Shown here one piece after another: positions 32,980 through 46,800 of a stretch of DNA of 64,000 nucleotides. Origin of the DNA: Marchantia polymorpha subsp. ruderalis (Eukaryota; Streptophyta; Marchantiopsida; Marchantiales; Marchantiaceae); NCBI GenBank assembly GCA_037833965.1, contig AP031354.1, forward strand, positions 13,494,001-13,558,000, in the 5' to 3' direction. The translations under genes were made by a program, and so were the position numbers. The notes below the pieces were generated by a model. The model saw nothing but the letters and a program-made list of their open reading frames with translations, was not told where the DNA came from and did no database searches. Every line of letters begins with the position of its first letter. The stretch's first letter is position 1.

Positions 32980-34338
32980 CTACACACGAGAGAAGAAGAT
33001 GGCCAAAGTGTACACGATAAGGACAGCTCTGCCCTTGGTCGACCGCCGATGATGTACAGTATGTGTGTCTCACTCATGAAGATTCTCCACCATCGCTGGA
33101 CGATATTTAGAACGGACAGTCCACTTTGCATCTCCAAGATATCACACCTCAACTTCATTCAATGGCAACCCGACAAGAATGGACGCAAAGGAGGAAAGAA
33201 AAGCGAGCATGGTACACTGTACCCTCGGGTCAGCGAGAGGAGGAAGAGGAGGAAGCAGGAGTCCGAAGATTGACAGCCAGTCAGCCAGCCAGCCAGCACC
33301 AGAGCCAGAGCCAGGGGCAACTGGGAAATACAATTGTTAATGAGGGTAAAAAAGGAGACTTGCCTTGGCGCATGCATGCGACTTCCATCGCTTCACTGGC
33401 CATGAAAACTGAGCGATTTCTGCGTAATGAAAAAGCGTTCAAGTCAGATGAACATGGAGATCCACAAAATGTAGAGCGGGCAAAGTTCTAGTGCAGTGCG
33501 ACGCATCGAGGGGAGGGGAGGGGAAGGGAGGGAAGGCTAGGGTCCGAGGGTAGGGGGGTGGGGTGTGGGGTGTGTACTGCTGTGCAACCAACCAGATTAC
33601 CAAGCTGTGTCCACATGTGACAGAGAAGATGGATGGAGTCGGTGGAGTCTGAAGGGTCCTCGGAGATGTCTTGTCAGTACAGAAGCTCATTGGCTGGTCC
33701 ATGCAGCTCTCTGGCGGGACTGAAATGTATGGCAGGTTGGACATCTTATGTGATGCTTGCTTGCTCGCTTGCTTGCATCCCTCGCTTTATAGAGCGAGCG
33801 AGGGAGGGAGAGCTGTCACGCATAGATAGATGGATCCAGGTCGGAGACCTGATATCCTGTGTTCCATTGGTACGGCTCTGGGCTCTCTGAAGCCAAGGAT
33901 GGGTCAGTCAGTACGCGTGCAGGATGGATCACTACTGTGCTGCTGCTGGGCTAGGTTGGGCCGGGGATGGCCGGGGCTGGCCTGGCTTGGCCTGGCTTGG
34001 CCTTGGACAAGAAGCCCTTTTTCGTACTATCTTTGAATGTGTGAAAAAGATATTCTCGGCGGGCCCAGCTTCTTCCCATCCAATGGGAGTGTCTGTCAGT
34101 GCGAGGACACTTTGTCTGCAAATGATCCGTCCGGGTATATGCCTGTGCATTGAGCGGGCAAATGCTCGGCTACGCAGTTCCTCCTTGTTCCTCGTGTAGC
34201 AGAAGATATCAAATACTATGCAATGAAGTCTCGAAATGCGGTGCTCCTCAGAAGATTCGCATCTCGGCCGATGACATAACTGCCTCATTTAGATGACTTA
34301 GATTCCACTGATCAAGCCCACGTTTCGATTATCTTCAC
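32980..34338. other. Repeat-rich non-coding stretch
   Basis: Contains CAGCCAGC and CAGAGC repeats at about 33280-33315, a G-rich tract at 33510-33573, AGCGAGCGAG and GCTTGCTTGC runs near 33765-33810, and GGCCTGGCTT repeats near 33975-34005. TATAAAG on the minus strand at about 33788 could be a promoter element, but no convincing gene follows it. Confidence 0.35.
33510..33573. repeat. G-rich tract
   Basis: GGGGAGGGGAGGGGAAGGGA followed by GGGGGGTGGGGTGTGGGGTG. It has several G-runs and quadruplex potential on the plus strand. Confidence 0.8.
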
Positions 34339-34371
34339 TCCTCTCTCTCTCTTTCTCTCTCTCTCTCTCTG
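34339..34371. repeat. (CT)n microsatellite
   Basis: CTCTCTCTCTTTCTCTCTCT-type pyrimidine tract. Confidence 0.9.
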
Positions 34372-37300
34372 AGTGTCTTTTCTGTCGAGTATACCACACG
34401 TAAACATTTTGACACAATTCGACACTAAACCGAGCGTACAATTGAGCCGGTGGATCAAAATAGACGAGTCCGGACGTTGACGCTTCAGAGTAGGTACATA
34501 AACTGGACTGGACTGGCCTGACCTTGCATCCGGTGATACTGGCAATAATGCACGCTGATGTAACCTTTGCATCACCTTCAGCTGCTGGAATCACCGTAAC
34601 GCTTCATCGTACCAGAAGCATCTTGCTTAGGTGAATGTGGCGGATTCTCTACTGAGAACAAGGACGTTTGACTTCCCCTTTCGTGGTGGATTCTGTTCCC
34701 CTTAACCCATCATACGCAGTTTTAGGACCTTACCCTTCTGATACATCAAGCCATTTTAGCATTTTTCAGATCTCGAGTGGACATGCGTCTATTCACACTT
34801 CACACTTCAGTACGCACCTCAGCCTGGTACAGACAGTCTGCTCCGTCGAAGTAAGTATCTCACCCAAGCTGATGCTGCTGCTGCTGCTCCAGTACTTGTG
34901 AATTCGTGCGAATCTGAAATGAGGATGTTTTGATCCTTCCTCGCGCTCTGTGCATTGCCGTAACATTATCATCAATGTTTCCACCATACAAATCCGTCCA
35001 CATGCGGTCTACGGCAAGATGGAACTTTCTATGACGAGATCACTAACATTTGATCTTGGAGGAGCTAACTGTCTAGAACATGTCAGTGTTCTTCTCAGAA
35101 ACTGATCGACGAGGAGAGGCTACGCAAATTGTGAAATCGTGCGGCTTTTCGATCAACAAGAAACTCCTACAAGGTACTAGTGATGACCTGCCGGTGTTTA
35201 GCCAGAGTTTGAGAGACAATGGATTAGAAAATCATCCTGCTTGAAAAACACAGACAATGCTAGAACTGGAGTAAGTGTTGCTGAGTAAACACCAATCTTC
35301 GTTCCCAATAATACTCGAGGCTAATCCTAGTGTGAAGTGGCAAGCCGTGAAAAGTTGCCCACCAGGAAGAGAGACTGCTCCAGAAATGAGATGGGAGTAA
35401 ATTCGGTAATAAGGTTAACACCTTGAATGGGCAATGTGGTTATTTGCCCCCAGAGAAGAATTATCAACACTTGACAAACGGCAACGATTCATGAGTAGCA
35501 TGAGGTTTCTGTGAACAGCCCGAATTTAGTGAACATCATGGAGTATGGCTCCAACCCAACGAAAGCCTTGCCACATTTTGCCAGAACAGAATGTGTTTAG
35601 ATAGATGTTTCTCAACGAAAACCAGTGAAGTAGCTCCCAGAATTGCATATAACGAGATGGTGTACGTGAGAGCCTTTTAAGATATATGAGTTCTCGTTTC
35701 CACCAAAAAAACACCAAGAGAGAAGCAGCATCTTACCATCCGCTTTGAAAAGAACGTGGCACGAGTTGATCGCAGTCTCTCGTGCCTTGACACAGGAGAA
35801 GATGTCGACTGCCCGCGAAGAACATGACGGAAAATTGTATCACGAGAGAGAACTGGTATAAGGTTTTCGGCATTTAATAGCGACTGCAATCAGACAATGC
35901 AGACCCTGTGCAGACAACGACTATCAAGAGCTATCCATGCATTCTCATCACAAATTCCGCAAGTGTTGAGTGAGATTTAGAGAGGTGCTCGTGCGCATGG
36001 CAGTGAGGGCACATACCTCGTTTGGACAACAGCACCAATTGAACCACTCGAGGAACGATAACTGTTCCAGAAGAGAGCTACAAACTTGTACGTCAGAGTC
36101 CTTGCGACTGGGGGGATTGAGCTTTCATTACTGAGGACAATCCCATCACTTGCAAGGATTCTGAGCCCAAGACCCGGGGCACAGCAACGACCGAACCATA
36201 TTCATCTCTCAAGAAAAACTCCTCAATTAGCAGCTTATCAGTCCAATCAGCTGCTCCTCAGTAGCTGCAGCATAAACCGCAGAAGACCGGACCAGACCAC
36301 TCCTCTTCCCAACTCAAAACGAAAGCACTCGCCGAGAGGACAACGCTCTCGTTGGAATGGATCATGAACCAAATGGACTGGCGGGTTTGAAAGGTCAGAC
36401 CACTGCACTTTCAAGGACATCGAGGAAGTGTAGGAGTGACAAAGGAAGTGAGGGACGAGACTCTCAGAGAGTAAACTCAGAGCTCTGCGAAAATAGAGCG
36501 ATTGAGCGAGCTCCTGTTTGCTCTCCAGAATGTGGAAATAGTGTTGGTGGTTGTAGTAGCATAAGTCAGCCAGTGCAATGTTCAAAACTGTTCGAGATAT
36601 TCTAGTTGACCCCCAGATTAAGGTCTACAATTTGCTTGGTCTTGAAGTGATATGAGCTCCCCTTCCCTCCAAGACTACGGGGGCATTTAGTCGCCTGGAT
36701 CTGCTTGCGTATATTCCCTCACGTCCACGATCTGCCCATAATGCCCACGACCCTCGACATTCTGATGCTCATCCATTTCAGACTCAGAACCATTTGATCG
36801 TCAGGTCATGGACATTTCCTCACTCATCGATCATGGAGGCTTCCAGACACCCCAGAGGAAACACAGCATTTCTCCGTAAACCCCCTTTCCAGCCTGAGGA
36901 GGACTTAGAGTCACATTCGTTCATTCAATCTACGGTCGACATGGTGAGGGAGCGAGTGAGTGCCCATCGTTTCTCAGATTAATAATACAACAAGTGAATG
37001 ATTGTCTGGAGCTCAAGATCTATCTTGCAGCCCTCCTCTCTCCGATGGCGAGAAGGAAAAAACCATGAGTGCAGACGAGGGACTTTTGTTACTTCAGCAA
37101 GCAAGCAGGCACCGTTATGGAGCTTTCACTCCGTAAGTTTGAGATCCGTCAATTCCAAGCAAAAGAGCTCGACATTGCAGCGCTGGGCTGCAGAGTTACC
37201 GTGAATGATGGCTGGGTAGATAAGGAGGCAAAGGGGTTGGAGCAGCACAGGCAATTGCGAGAGAAAGGCGGGCGGGCGGCGGGCCCAGAACATGTAGTGG

Positions 37301-40300
37301 ATTACCTTAAACCTGTACCTGCACATGAGTGACAGCATTCGTTTGACCAGAGCTTGTCGGGGCGCTCATTATCTACAACTTCCACATAATGTCATGAGGC
37401 CTGTTGCAGCCTAGCTATGGTGTCAGCTGTGGTGAAATTCCACCCTAGCTCAGGACGAAATTGGTAGGAGTGTCTGTCTCTCGAAGGACGATTTGAGATC
37501 CAAGTTCTCCGCCTCCTCCTACTTTTCGGTGTGAGGGCTGGAGTGTGGACTGGCCTGGACTGGTCAGGTATTCCATGGAATGAGGATATGAAAGGTCCTA
37601 CAGGATTCTACTGGCATCACGTACCCAAACGATCAGTGGAACCACACTCCTGTTTCTTCATGGTCACTCGTGATGACAGACAGACAGCTGGTGGGCGAGC
37701 TCTGCTGCGCTCTGTTGCTGTTGCTGCGTGAGCTGGGGGAGACTCAGATCACAAAGTCCGGTCAGTCCCGTCCCAGTCCTAGTCCAGACGAGCTCTCTCC
37801 CCTAGCTGGGAATTCTGCACAGAGCCTGCCTGCCTGGTGCTACTGGAGCCGGTCGACTGGCTCTCCGGCAAAGGTGCAAGATCGCTAGGGATCCTCGGTG
37901 CAGAGGAGAAGGTGGTGCTCATTCAAGGTGCATGCTGAATGGGAAGTGCTGTGGGCCCAGGGTGTCAGAATGTCAGCCCAGGCGCTCGGCCAGAATGATC
38001 TGTTGGGTGACTCGTGCTCAGATGATTCTGCTGCTCGTCTGCTCTTCTGCATTGCATTGCGTTACGCATGCCGACTTCCCAGAAGGCAAACAGATAAATT
38101 CCTCAAGGCCGGGCAAGCGGGTGGCAAAATTCCTCTCTATCCCAAGTTCCAATCCACCATCTCTCCACGTGTGATTGGTAATATCTCCACAATCCGCAAC
38201 GATGATGAGGACGGTCATCTTACCGTCTGCCCCTCCCTGAACTAGAGAGTGAATCGACTGTACACTCATCCTCCTTCCCTCTTGACCTTCCTCCTACACA
38301 CACACATACGCTTGAATAAAGCAAACTTCTCTCTTTTAGTCTCCGTCTCCCCCGAGGTTGATCGAACTCTCATTGCACACAGTGCCGACCCCTGACTGTG
38401 ATGACAGTCAGCTGCAGAAGATGGGTCTCATCAGCACCGTGGACCTTTGTCTGAACAGCTGTTCAGAAACTGCTCACGTTTCGGCTGGTTACCGTCCCCA
38501 TCCAAAGTGCTCGTCACTGTACTGTAAAGGGAAGAGGAAGGCAGAGTGAGGTGAGGATTCGAAAAACAGAACTGCTTCTGCCTTCTCTTGAAGTCCGAGC
38601 AAGAACCTCGTTAGTGTTGTCCTTGTCCTCTGTGAACACTCGTTTGAACAACAGTGTGAATCCCCCTTAAAAATTGACCTGGTCTGGTTTGGTCTGGTCT
38701 GGATTGGACTCTTGGTAGACTGTAGAGACCAGGTCCATCGTGATGGTACGTGAGCTGGGGCCAATGTAGCTTCTGACAACACGCTATACAATGGCAGCAT
38801 CATCCACGGATCTCTGAATCTCCTGGAGATGGATAAATTCATTGGATCTTGCTGAAGCTACACCTGCTGCTCCTGCTGCTCAGGCAGCTCGTAATAATGC
38901 AATATCTTCGTTGCGGCTGGCTCGCTGGCTTCTGATGATAGAAGACTGTTACCGGTCGTCGTCACCGGCACATACGAACTATGTCTGCAATGCGACCCCT
39001 CCTATCACTTTCGATGCGTTCAACTGTCCGCAGAAGAAATGCGCATCAGCGATCAAGTGAAGTAGTGGATAACAAATTACGATGACATACATAGACCAGG
39101 CAACAGCAGCAGGATGCAATCTCTCATTTATGTCCTCGGGAAATATGTTACAGTACCAACTTCCTTCCTTGACATAACAGGAGAGGAACTGCCAAAGTAG
39201 CAAACGCCCATTTGCTGCAGTAATGATGTTGTCAGAACTCTGTAAAGTTTATTCCGCCTAGTCTGCATCTCTGCGCTGCCAGAACCTTATGTCAAAAAAA
39301 CTCGAGTACAGAGTAGTGACCTTCCATCCAGTTCAGATTTTGCACCCATCCAGAGACAAAATATTTGAAAGGACCTTTTGGTCACCTTTAACTCTTGATC
39401 AACCAAGATCGCTGTTTGTACGACAAAAGCACATCGTGACTGCTTTGAGTTTCGATCAGGATCAGGTTTTCAAACCGCAACTAGTTTATTCCCGCCTTGG
39501 ACTTTAAACTCAGGCAAGCAAGCAAGCACTGAAGATGGCTTGGGGCCACCGTCCGGTCGTGACTGCTGTGATGTGTTCCTGTTGCACGCTACAGAAGGTA
39601 ACGCGTTTCACTTCGTAGCATCAGGTGCAACTTAATGGCATCTCTACTGCTCACGACAGTGTTCACTCTGTCTGTAGAGCTTGTCCAATACAGCGAGTGT
39701 ATTGAGCTGCCCTGCGGGTCTATGCTAGTTCATCACTCTGTACTTCCGTTCAATTCTGCAAGCTGCCGATGGATCCAATACTGGGAGTGCACAAGCGCCA
39801 CTTCATAAGCATGACTTGAATGACGTCGTAATGATTCCTAACGGAAACCAACAGATATATCTTTTGAATTACGATACATCCACACTGTGAACAACAGCTG
39901 AGGAAACGAGAGGTATGGGTACGGCCGAAGGGAACTCCTGGAGTGCAGTAAAGACAATGTCAGCACATCAAACTCCCTCATGCTTGTTTGCCTGAGTATG
40001 TCTCATACTTGGACGGAGGATCTGACAACCAATGATTGCAGTGAAGTAGGGGAAGGAAAACCTCACTTCATCTAGCTCCTTAATCTCACAAGATTGACCA
40101 TACAGCTCCCTCCCACCTCTGTGGCGCGTCCGCAGCTCAATCATCCATCTGCGTTTGCCTTTAAGGCCAATATCACCTCACGACCATTTCGTATGCATTG
40201 CATTGCTGGTTACAGATGTTGGGACGTTGGTAGCCTCTGCCTTCAATGGGAGGGATCTTGTGTTGGTACGAATCTCGTCAATATCTGAACAATTATTCAG

Positions 40301-40820
40301 TGCCGTGAGTGGAATCGTGCATCCTCGTCGCTCGCACGTTGTAATAAATGGACCGAGTGCAACATCCAAACGATCTGGAGAGAGTACATTGTGTTTTATG
40401 CGACAGTCAGTTGCATCCGGATTCAGGTCTGTGACTGAAGTTTTTGGAACATGACTTGCCGCTAGATATTCTTAGCAGGGGTAATTACTGCTCGATACGG
40501 GTCAAATATCCGCTACTCTTAAATTCCAATCCACATACTTCAGCTCAAACTGACTTGCATCATCATAAACATGTCACATATGAAATATATGCGACGGTTC
40601 AATCTTTGACTTGTGTTCAAATATTTGGGACTTCTCGAAGGTCATTAGTATTATCAATTCATGCTTCGAAGGCGCCGATGGAAGGGCTGACCTTCGTTTG
40701 AAAAAAAAACAACCTTTGCACAAACACATGACACATGACCTCAGCCATGAAGGGCGTCCCTTCATGTCGATGTTTATTGCTCAGTGGCGAAACGACTCGG
40801 GGCAGCGTACAGCAGTAGGC
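34372..40820. other. Long non-coding stretch
   Basis: No supported gene across about 6.4 kb. Sequence between about 35.0 and 36.6 kb has the look of a decayed transposon but no reverse transcriptase, integrase or protease motif could be read. Short CTGCTGCTG runs occur near 34873 and 37715. Confidence 0.35.
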
Positions 40821-41056
40821 TTGGCCACGGTCCGGAATGGCGGTTAACCTTCGGTCCCGGTTAACCAGTCCCAAAATTCGGTCCGAAAATTTGTCACCCT
40901 AAGTAATGTAGTTCATTTCGTGGCCACGGTCCGGACCGGCGGTTAACCGGTTAATCGTAGGTCTCGTTTATCCGGTAACAAATTTTCTCTGAGACCGGTT
41001 TCCGGTTTTCCGCCTTTTTTTCTGAACCGTTTAACCGTTAACCGGACCGTGGCCAA
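40821..41056. mobile_element. MITE-like inverted-repeat element
   Basis: TTGGCCACGGTCCGG..GGCGGTTAACC at 40821 is repeated directly at 40920 (TGGCCACGGTCCGGACCGG). It is present inverted at the right end (GTTAACCGGACCGTGGCCAA, ending 41056). The inner 135 bp is rich in GGTTAACCGG and CCGGTTT motifs. Outside the inner copy, CCCTAAGT on the left matches ACTTAGGG inverted on the right, extending the symmetry. No transposase is encoded, so it would be non-autonomous. No clear target-site duplication was seen. Confidence 0.7.
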
Positions 41057-42530
41057 CTTAGGGATTCCATTTCTGTTACATAAGCCCTGCTAGCGAGGGA
41101 ACAATTCTTGCTGTCGACTCTTGCGATATAACGAACCGTTTCATTCACTTTCGCGGATCAAGCCTTCGTCTTCTCTTCGTTCCACAAAAAACCTGCCTTT
41201 GGACCAGTGCCATGCATTAGTGAGTTTGACCTCCTCGTTCACCTTCATCTTCGCCTTGTAACAAAATTACATGCCCGAGTATTTAGCATTTCTCTATACT
41301 TTTGGTTGCTCACTAAAAGTCCTGATAAATTATTTACGATGTCATGTGATGTTTGTCATCAATCACTCGTGAGTGTATGTATATAGGAGAGAGTGTTGGT
41401 AAATTTTATTTGCACAACAGTTGGTTGGTTTACGACCCATCACATCATACTATTCTAGTTAATTTTATCATATAAAGTACTGGATGGCAAGTGGAGTTAG
41501 AGCAACAATAATATTCAAATATACGGGTAGAAATGTAGTTTAATTTCTTGTTATTTAGTTAGACTTCGATGTTTGGAAATTATTATCATATATTATAATA
41601 GTGATATATTCAAGTATATAATATACTATAAAATATAGCATATAATGTATATGTATGAAATTCTTAGAGTGAAAAATCTAGATTTCTGATATTTCAATCG
41701 AAGTTAGTTCTATATACACATTTTGATACTTATGATATTCTAACTCCGCTTTGACATATTTGTTGGTGACTGGATCTATGTGATGTTCTTTGATTACGTC
41801 CGTGTAGAACTTGATGGGCCTTCCCATTCTGTTTGTTACGATGCCTTATGCAATGGTTCTTTATCACATGATCCAAAGGTCAAGAGAAGTGTTGGACGCA
41901 CAACTCAAAAGGCATGACCCCGGGCAACGGGGGCATGCCTCAATCGCATTTTCTATACGGGGCATGCCCGTATATACTAATAAATTTATATGTATATTCT
42001 AGAATTATATACGATGTGCTAAGTCAAAAAATAAATGGAATTTTATATTTGTTGTTGGGGTTGCGTGAGACTAAAACTGCTCTTGGAACTGAAGGATTTG
42101 CCAAATATGTGCAATGCTGTTTTGTGTCGGTATTTGATATGTAGACAGTTCCTCCGACCTTATTACCTTCAGCAAATGAACCGGATGTCTAGCATGAGTA
42201 ACTATATTTCCTTGAGGCTTGGAAGATCTCTGCTAAACTAGATCTAGCTCTCCTACATGGCACTCCCTCCATGAATTGCCTGGCCCTTTTGTTCTGCACA
42301 ACTTTTGATGGCTGGTTTGAAAATGGCTGGTGCTGTAGTATTTACTGCTTCTATTCACTCCCTCCATGCCACATAATTCCCTGCAGCTAACATAAGTACG
42401 TGTTCTCTCTTTCTTTGATTCCTTAGATAGACATTTCGAGATTCTACTATGGTGTGGGTTTGAAGCTCTCATTTTGGTGTTGATTGATTTTCATAAAATT
42501 ATATTTTCTGATACATCAAATATATATACA
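41057..42530. other. AT-rich block with GGGCATGCCC-type motifs
   Basis: AT-rich from about 41290 with no gene. Near 41930-41975 the GC-rich motif GGGCATGCC appears repeatedly, including the near-palindrome TACGGGGCATGCCCGTA. The same ACGGGCATG core forms the inner end of the hairpin at 42531-42602. Confidence 0.4.
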
Positions 42531-42602
42531 TCCCCTTTCAAGGTCAAAAGACATGCCCGTGTAACAATACATACGGGCATGTCTTTTGACCTTGAAAGGG
42601 GA
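42531..42602. repeat. Perfect 30-bp inverted repeat with 12-nt loop
   Basis: The arms 42531-42560 and 42573-42602 are exact complements: TCCCCTTTCAAGGTCAAAAG then ACATGCCCGT, loop GTAACAATACAT. There are no mismatches in the 30 bp, so the structure is either young or constrained. Confidence 0.95.
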
Positions 42603-43850
42603 CATGGGCATACCTCGAAAGTTTTTGTTGTGCCTCCAACGTAAGAGTACTACTCTGCCATCACATCAAGCTATAGCAACACATCCGGGTATTCTTTATA
42701 TATCTCGTGATCCAAATCTGCCGCAATAATTTCACTGAAGTGAAAGAACTTGATACAAAAGATTCAAACAGAAGTAGAAGGTGATGGAAAAGAACTTTCG
42801 AGACATGATTTGAGTTCAATGGACTGCGATTGGATGGGCTTGACTTCGTTGGAATACTTAACAGATGATAACAATCACAAGCTATCGAGAGCGGGATCCG
42901 AAGCTACTATGTTTGGAGAGACCCGTTGAGTGTATGACGAGCTAAACTCCATGGCAAGCCTGATCGAGGCACATGCAAACCTCCGTAGGACACGCATGTA
43001 GGACATCAGCACCGTCCAAGCACAGAACGAGCGCGTCCATCGAGTACTCCGTCCTGTCAGTTGACGCTCGTTGTGAACATTCATTGTCAAGACGGACAAT
43101 AACACTTCTCCTTCCAAATTTGCGTTTTTCTTTCTAATCTCTTGTTCACCAGAGAATTTCTTGCCGAGGCTGTCGACCTCAATCCTTATGTTGGAAGAGC
43201 AGAGCAGACATAAAACGCGAGTTGGATCTTTAGCTGTTGAGATTGTGAGAGTGGTTGAGCCGCCACGAGGTGGCTCGTAGGGCGGCTTCGGAGGAAAAAG
43301 GCACTCGCGAGGTTGCAATCGACGGCCAGGGACATCCTTTTCAAGTCTCGTCCGCTTTCTCCGAAGATGGGATCGCTCAAAGATCACAAGGGTCACGAGC
43401 CACTAGGACTCGAGCACGCACATACACACGACAAAGAGTCATGAGAAACATGCCGGTGCTACCAATAATTGGATCTCATGTTGTTGAGCGCATGACCGAG
43501 CCGTCGAAGAAGATTCTCGAGTCTTGCGTTACCTCCCCTTGGCCTTCACCTTTCGGCTGCTCCTCCAGTTCTTGCCAACGGCCACCTTGCGTCCATCTGT
43601 GCACTCCATGGTTTCGTACCTTTCCCGATCCATTGGAATTTCTGATTCCATTCCACGCCCACGGATTTTCAGGGGACAGGGTCGGGACAGGCACCACTGT
43701 CTTGCTGTAGACAGAGTCATCATCATCTCGCCATCATCAGGCCTACCACATTCACCACCGGACCATGCATGGAGCGTCTCAACGCAACCCAATCCCACCC
43801 CCGTCATCAGCAGAACCCTTACGACATAATTATCATTAGTATCTTTGGCC
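42603..43850. other. Non-coding stretch
   Basis: Overlapping frames of 120-170 codons on both strands at 42.9-43.9 kb have no domain and contradict each other. No gene is supported. Confidence 0.35.
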
Positions 43851-46800
43851 TCTGAAATGCGTAAGTGACTTCTATTTTTTTCCCAAATACTGTTTTGTTT
43901 CGGCATGAATATGTTGACATGATCTTTTTAATTTTGTAAATCATCACAAATTGAAATTTGTAAAAACTACTAAAGTGTGAAGTTACAGATTAACACAGTA
44001 ATTTAAATTTAATTCATGATATTTATTGAATGTGTAGAATCTAACTTAAAATGTAATTTGGAAAAATATATTTTTTTTTAAATTTATATCTATATACCAT
44101 TCCTAAAATAAACCATGAATTTCAGATTTTATAATCTTATGATTGTCAAATATTTTCTTTAAATACTAGTACTCTTCACAAAAATTTTAACGAAATATTC
44201 ATTTTATCATTAGTTTACAATAATATCAAAAAAACATTAAATTTTACGATTATAATTGAATCTTTTATGATCTAGGATATATATTGATCACACAAATACA
44301 AATCAAAAAGCCAAAAAGTATGATGATACTCTAAAATATTTTTTTAATATCAAAAATAATATAAAATTTTTAAAGTTTGTATTGCGGAGGACTTTATTAG
44401 TCTACAGACAACACTATGCGACTAACTAACCGTGATTAGTCTAACTTCAGAAAAAATAAGATATGAGGCAAAATGTATTTTTTGACCCATATCTTGATGT
44501 ATGTAAACTTTATGATTATTTTATGAATAATTTCATAATTATTTTTAATATAGAGAATTTTGTGAACTAGAAGTTTGTAAAACTAAAACTTAGAAGAAGT
44601 ATAATATGATGAAATTATATATGTAGATAATGTAATTGTTAGTATACTCTACTTGTGTACATTTGCAAAATCTTCAATGTGTAATGATATTTGTTTTTAT
44701 TTTTTTGATTGAATCAATTTGACAAAAACATTAGCGGGATTATGTTAAGAGTCAATTTTGATTAGCTTAATCGTTTCCTCAATCAGAGATTGAATGAAAA
44801 ATATAATTACGTCATTATATTTTATTCCATTACATATTTCTTGATTGACATTTAGATGTAAAGCTTTCATATAATAACTTTCACAATAAAGATTCATAAT
44901 TCATGTGTTAATTTAATCTCAATGACAAGTCTATCCAATACAAATTTTGAATTTTGCTGTATTTTTTGCTTTTGTAATCAATAAAAAAATTTAAGTTTTC
45001 ATTTTTTCATTGTAGATGTTAAATTAGCGTATCCATCTTTTTGTGTATTATAATTATAATATTTTCTATTCAATCAAATATTGCTCATAATTAGCATTTA
45101 CAAAAAAAAACTAGTGATTTGGCATTGTATAGATCTGCAACAAACACAAACATTTATAAAACATAAACTTGAGATATATGATAATATATTGCACAACTTA
45201 TTATTTTATGTATCTTAGATTTGTCTTGCTAGTTTTTATCATCAAAATAACAATGTCATGGCTAGTGTAATTAATAAAAACATGATAATTTTCACTTATT
45301 TGTAGAAAAATCTTTACATCAAACATTTGTATTTTCATTTATCACACAAAGAACTAAGAAAATTTTGAAATAAAAAACTAAAGTATGTGAGCTTTGCATT
45401 TTTTTTATCTTATGCATCATTTGATGATCATAGTTGTCTAACATATAAAGAGATACGGACGATATATTTATATCAAAGATTTTCATGTCATTTTTCAATG
45501 TGTGCATAGTGATCAAACATTTAAATAAAACCAAGTTCTTTAAATTGACATAATAAATTATTATTTTTTCTAAATTACAATGTTTGTTTTTGAGTAAAAG
45601 TAAAAATAATTGTTTACAACATATATAATATGAACAATAACAAAAAAAAATCTATTGATACTCTCTTTGATTGAATGAATGAGATGCAAAGTAAATATTG
45701 TTTGAACTTTATAACAAAGTTGTTGTGTTGCGAATATGTATCATCATATAACCTACATTGCGGACTAGCCACACTCTCTCACACACACAAGTATAGGAAA
45801 CGAGAGTGTACACGTACATCAATGTATCACAAATTCGAATGAAAACTATTTGTGCAAACATTGCTTGTTTAAATCACAAAATTTCACATGATAGTCAAGT
45901 CAAATCCACTACAAACCTCAGAGATTGCACGTCAAAGCTAGCAGGACACCATAGCCAACCTATTGAAAGCTACCCTAATGCTAAAAGTCTCAACTTGAAG
46001 AAATGTTAGTTCTTCAAGTACACCGACTATATTCTCCGATAAGAATGAAACTAATCTAAGCTCTACATAGGGTTAATTCAAATTTGATGCTAATTATAGA
46101 CAAAAAATAGACACATTACATTGTCCAAAAAATCATTTTTATCTTCTTAGTTTTTGTATGCAACATATTCTGAAGAAAGATTTACTATTTTGCTGCCACA
46201 ATGTCTATGACATGGAAATCTTTGCCTCATTTCTAATATAACATATATTATTTTGTTTAAAAATATTTTTTGACGTAGATCTAAAATTCATCTCATCATT
46301 TATTTGATTCTGAATCCTTGAGTGTTATGACTTCAACAAACACAGCGCTGAATGTTGAACCTTACATGGTTCACATTATTCGTTGGGTTTGTTTAAATCG
46401 ATTGAAGAGAAAATAATATATTTTTTGTTAAGCAATATTTGTTTTAAAAAATTGGATCATCCTATATTTAACTTTTCTATTACAATGATGTAACACTTGT
46501 GAAAGAAAGTATATAATGTAGGTAATGAATTTAAAAATAAAGGTTTCTTTTTAAAAAATATGTTTGCAAAAATTGAAAGAAGTTTTTGTTAACTTCATTC
46601 AATTTTTCACCAAGATTTTTACATCTGCACAATAAGATCATTTAAATCATCAATATGATTTTTTATTCTTGTCTTTGTAGCTCATGTTGAATCTCATTAA
46701 TTTCAATATCATGTAAAGATCATTTTATAGTTTTTTAGTATGAAAGTTTTATTTAATCCTATAAAAAGTATTGAATTAATTATACTCATTCAATTGCTTG

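Noticed and set aside
34990..36600. Possible decayed Copia coding region
   Set aside because: One minus-strand reading contains LSRDTIF, which recalls a Copia integrase-end motif, but no integrase, RT or RNase H motif could be confirmed nearby.
36655..36682. GAGCTCCCCTTCCCTCCAAG resembles a miR319-related sequence
   Set aside because: Alignment needs a gap and several mismatches, and no complementary arm lies within 300 bp.
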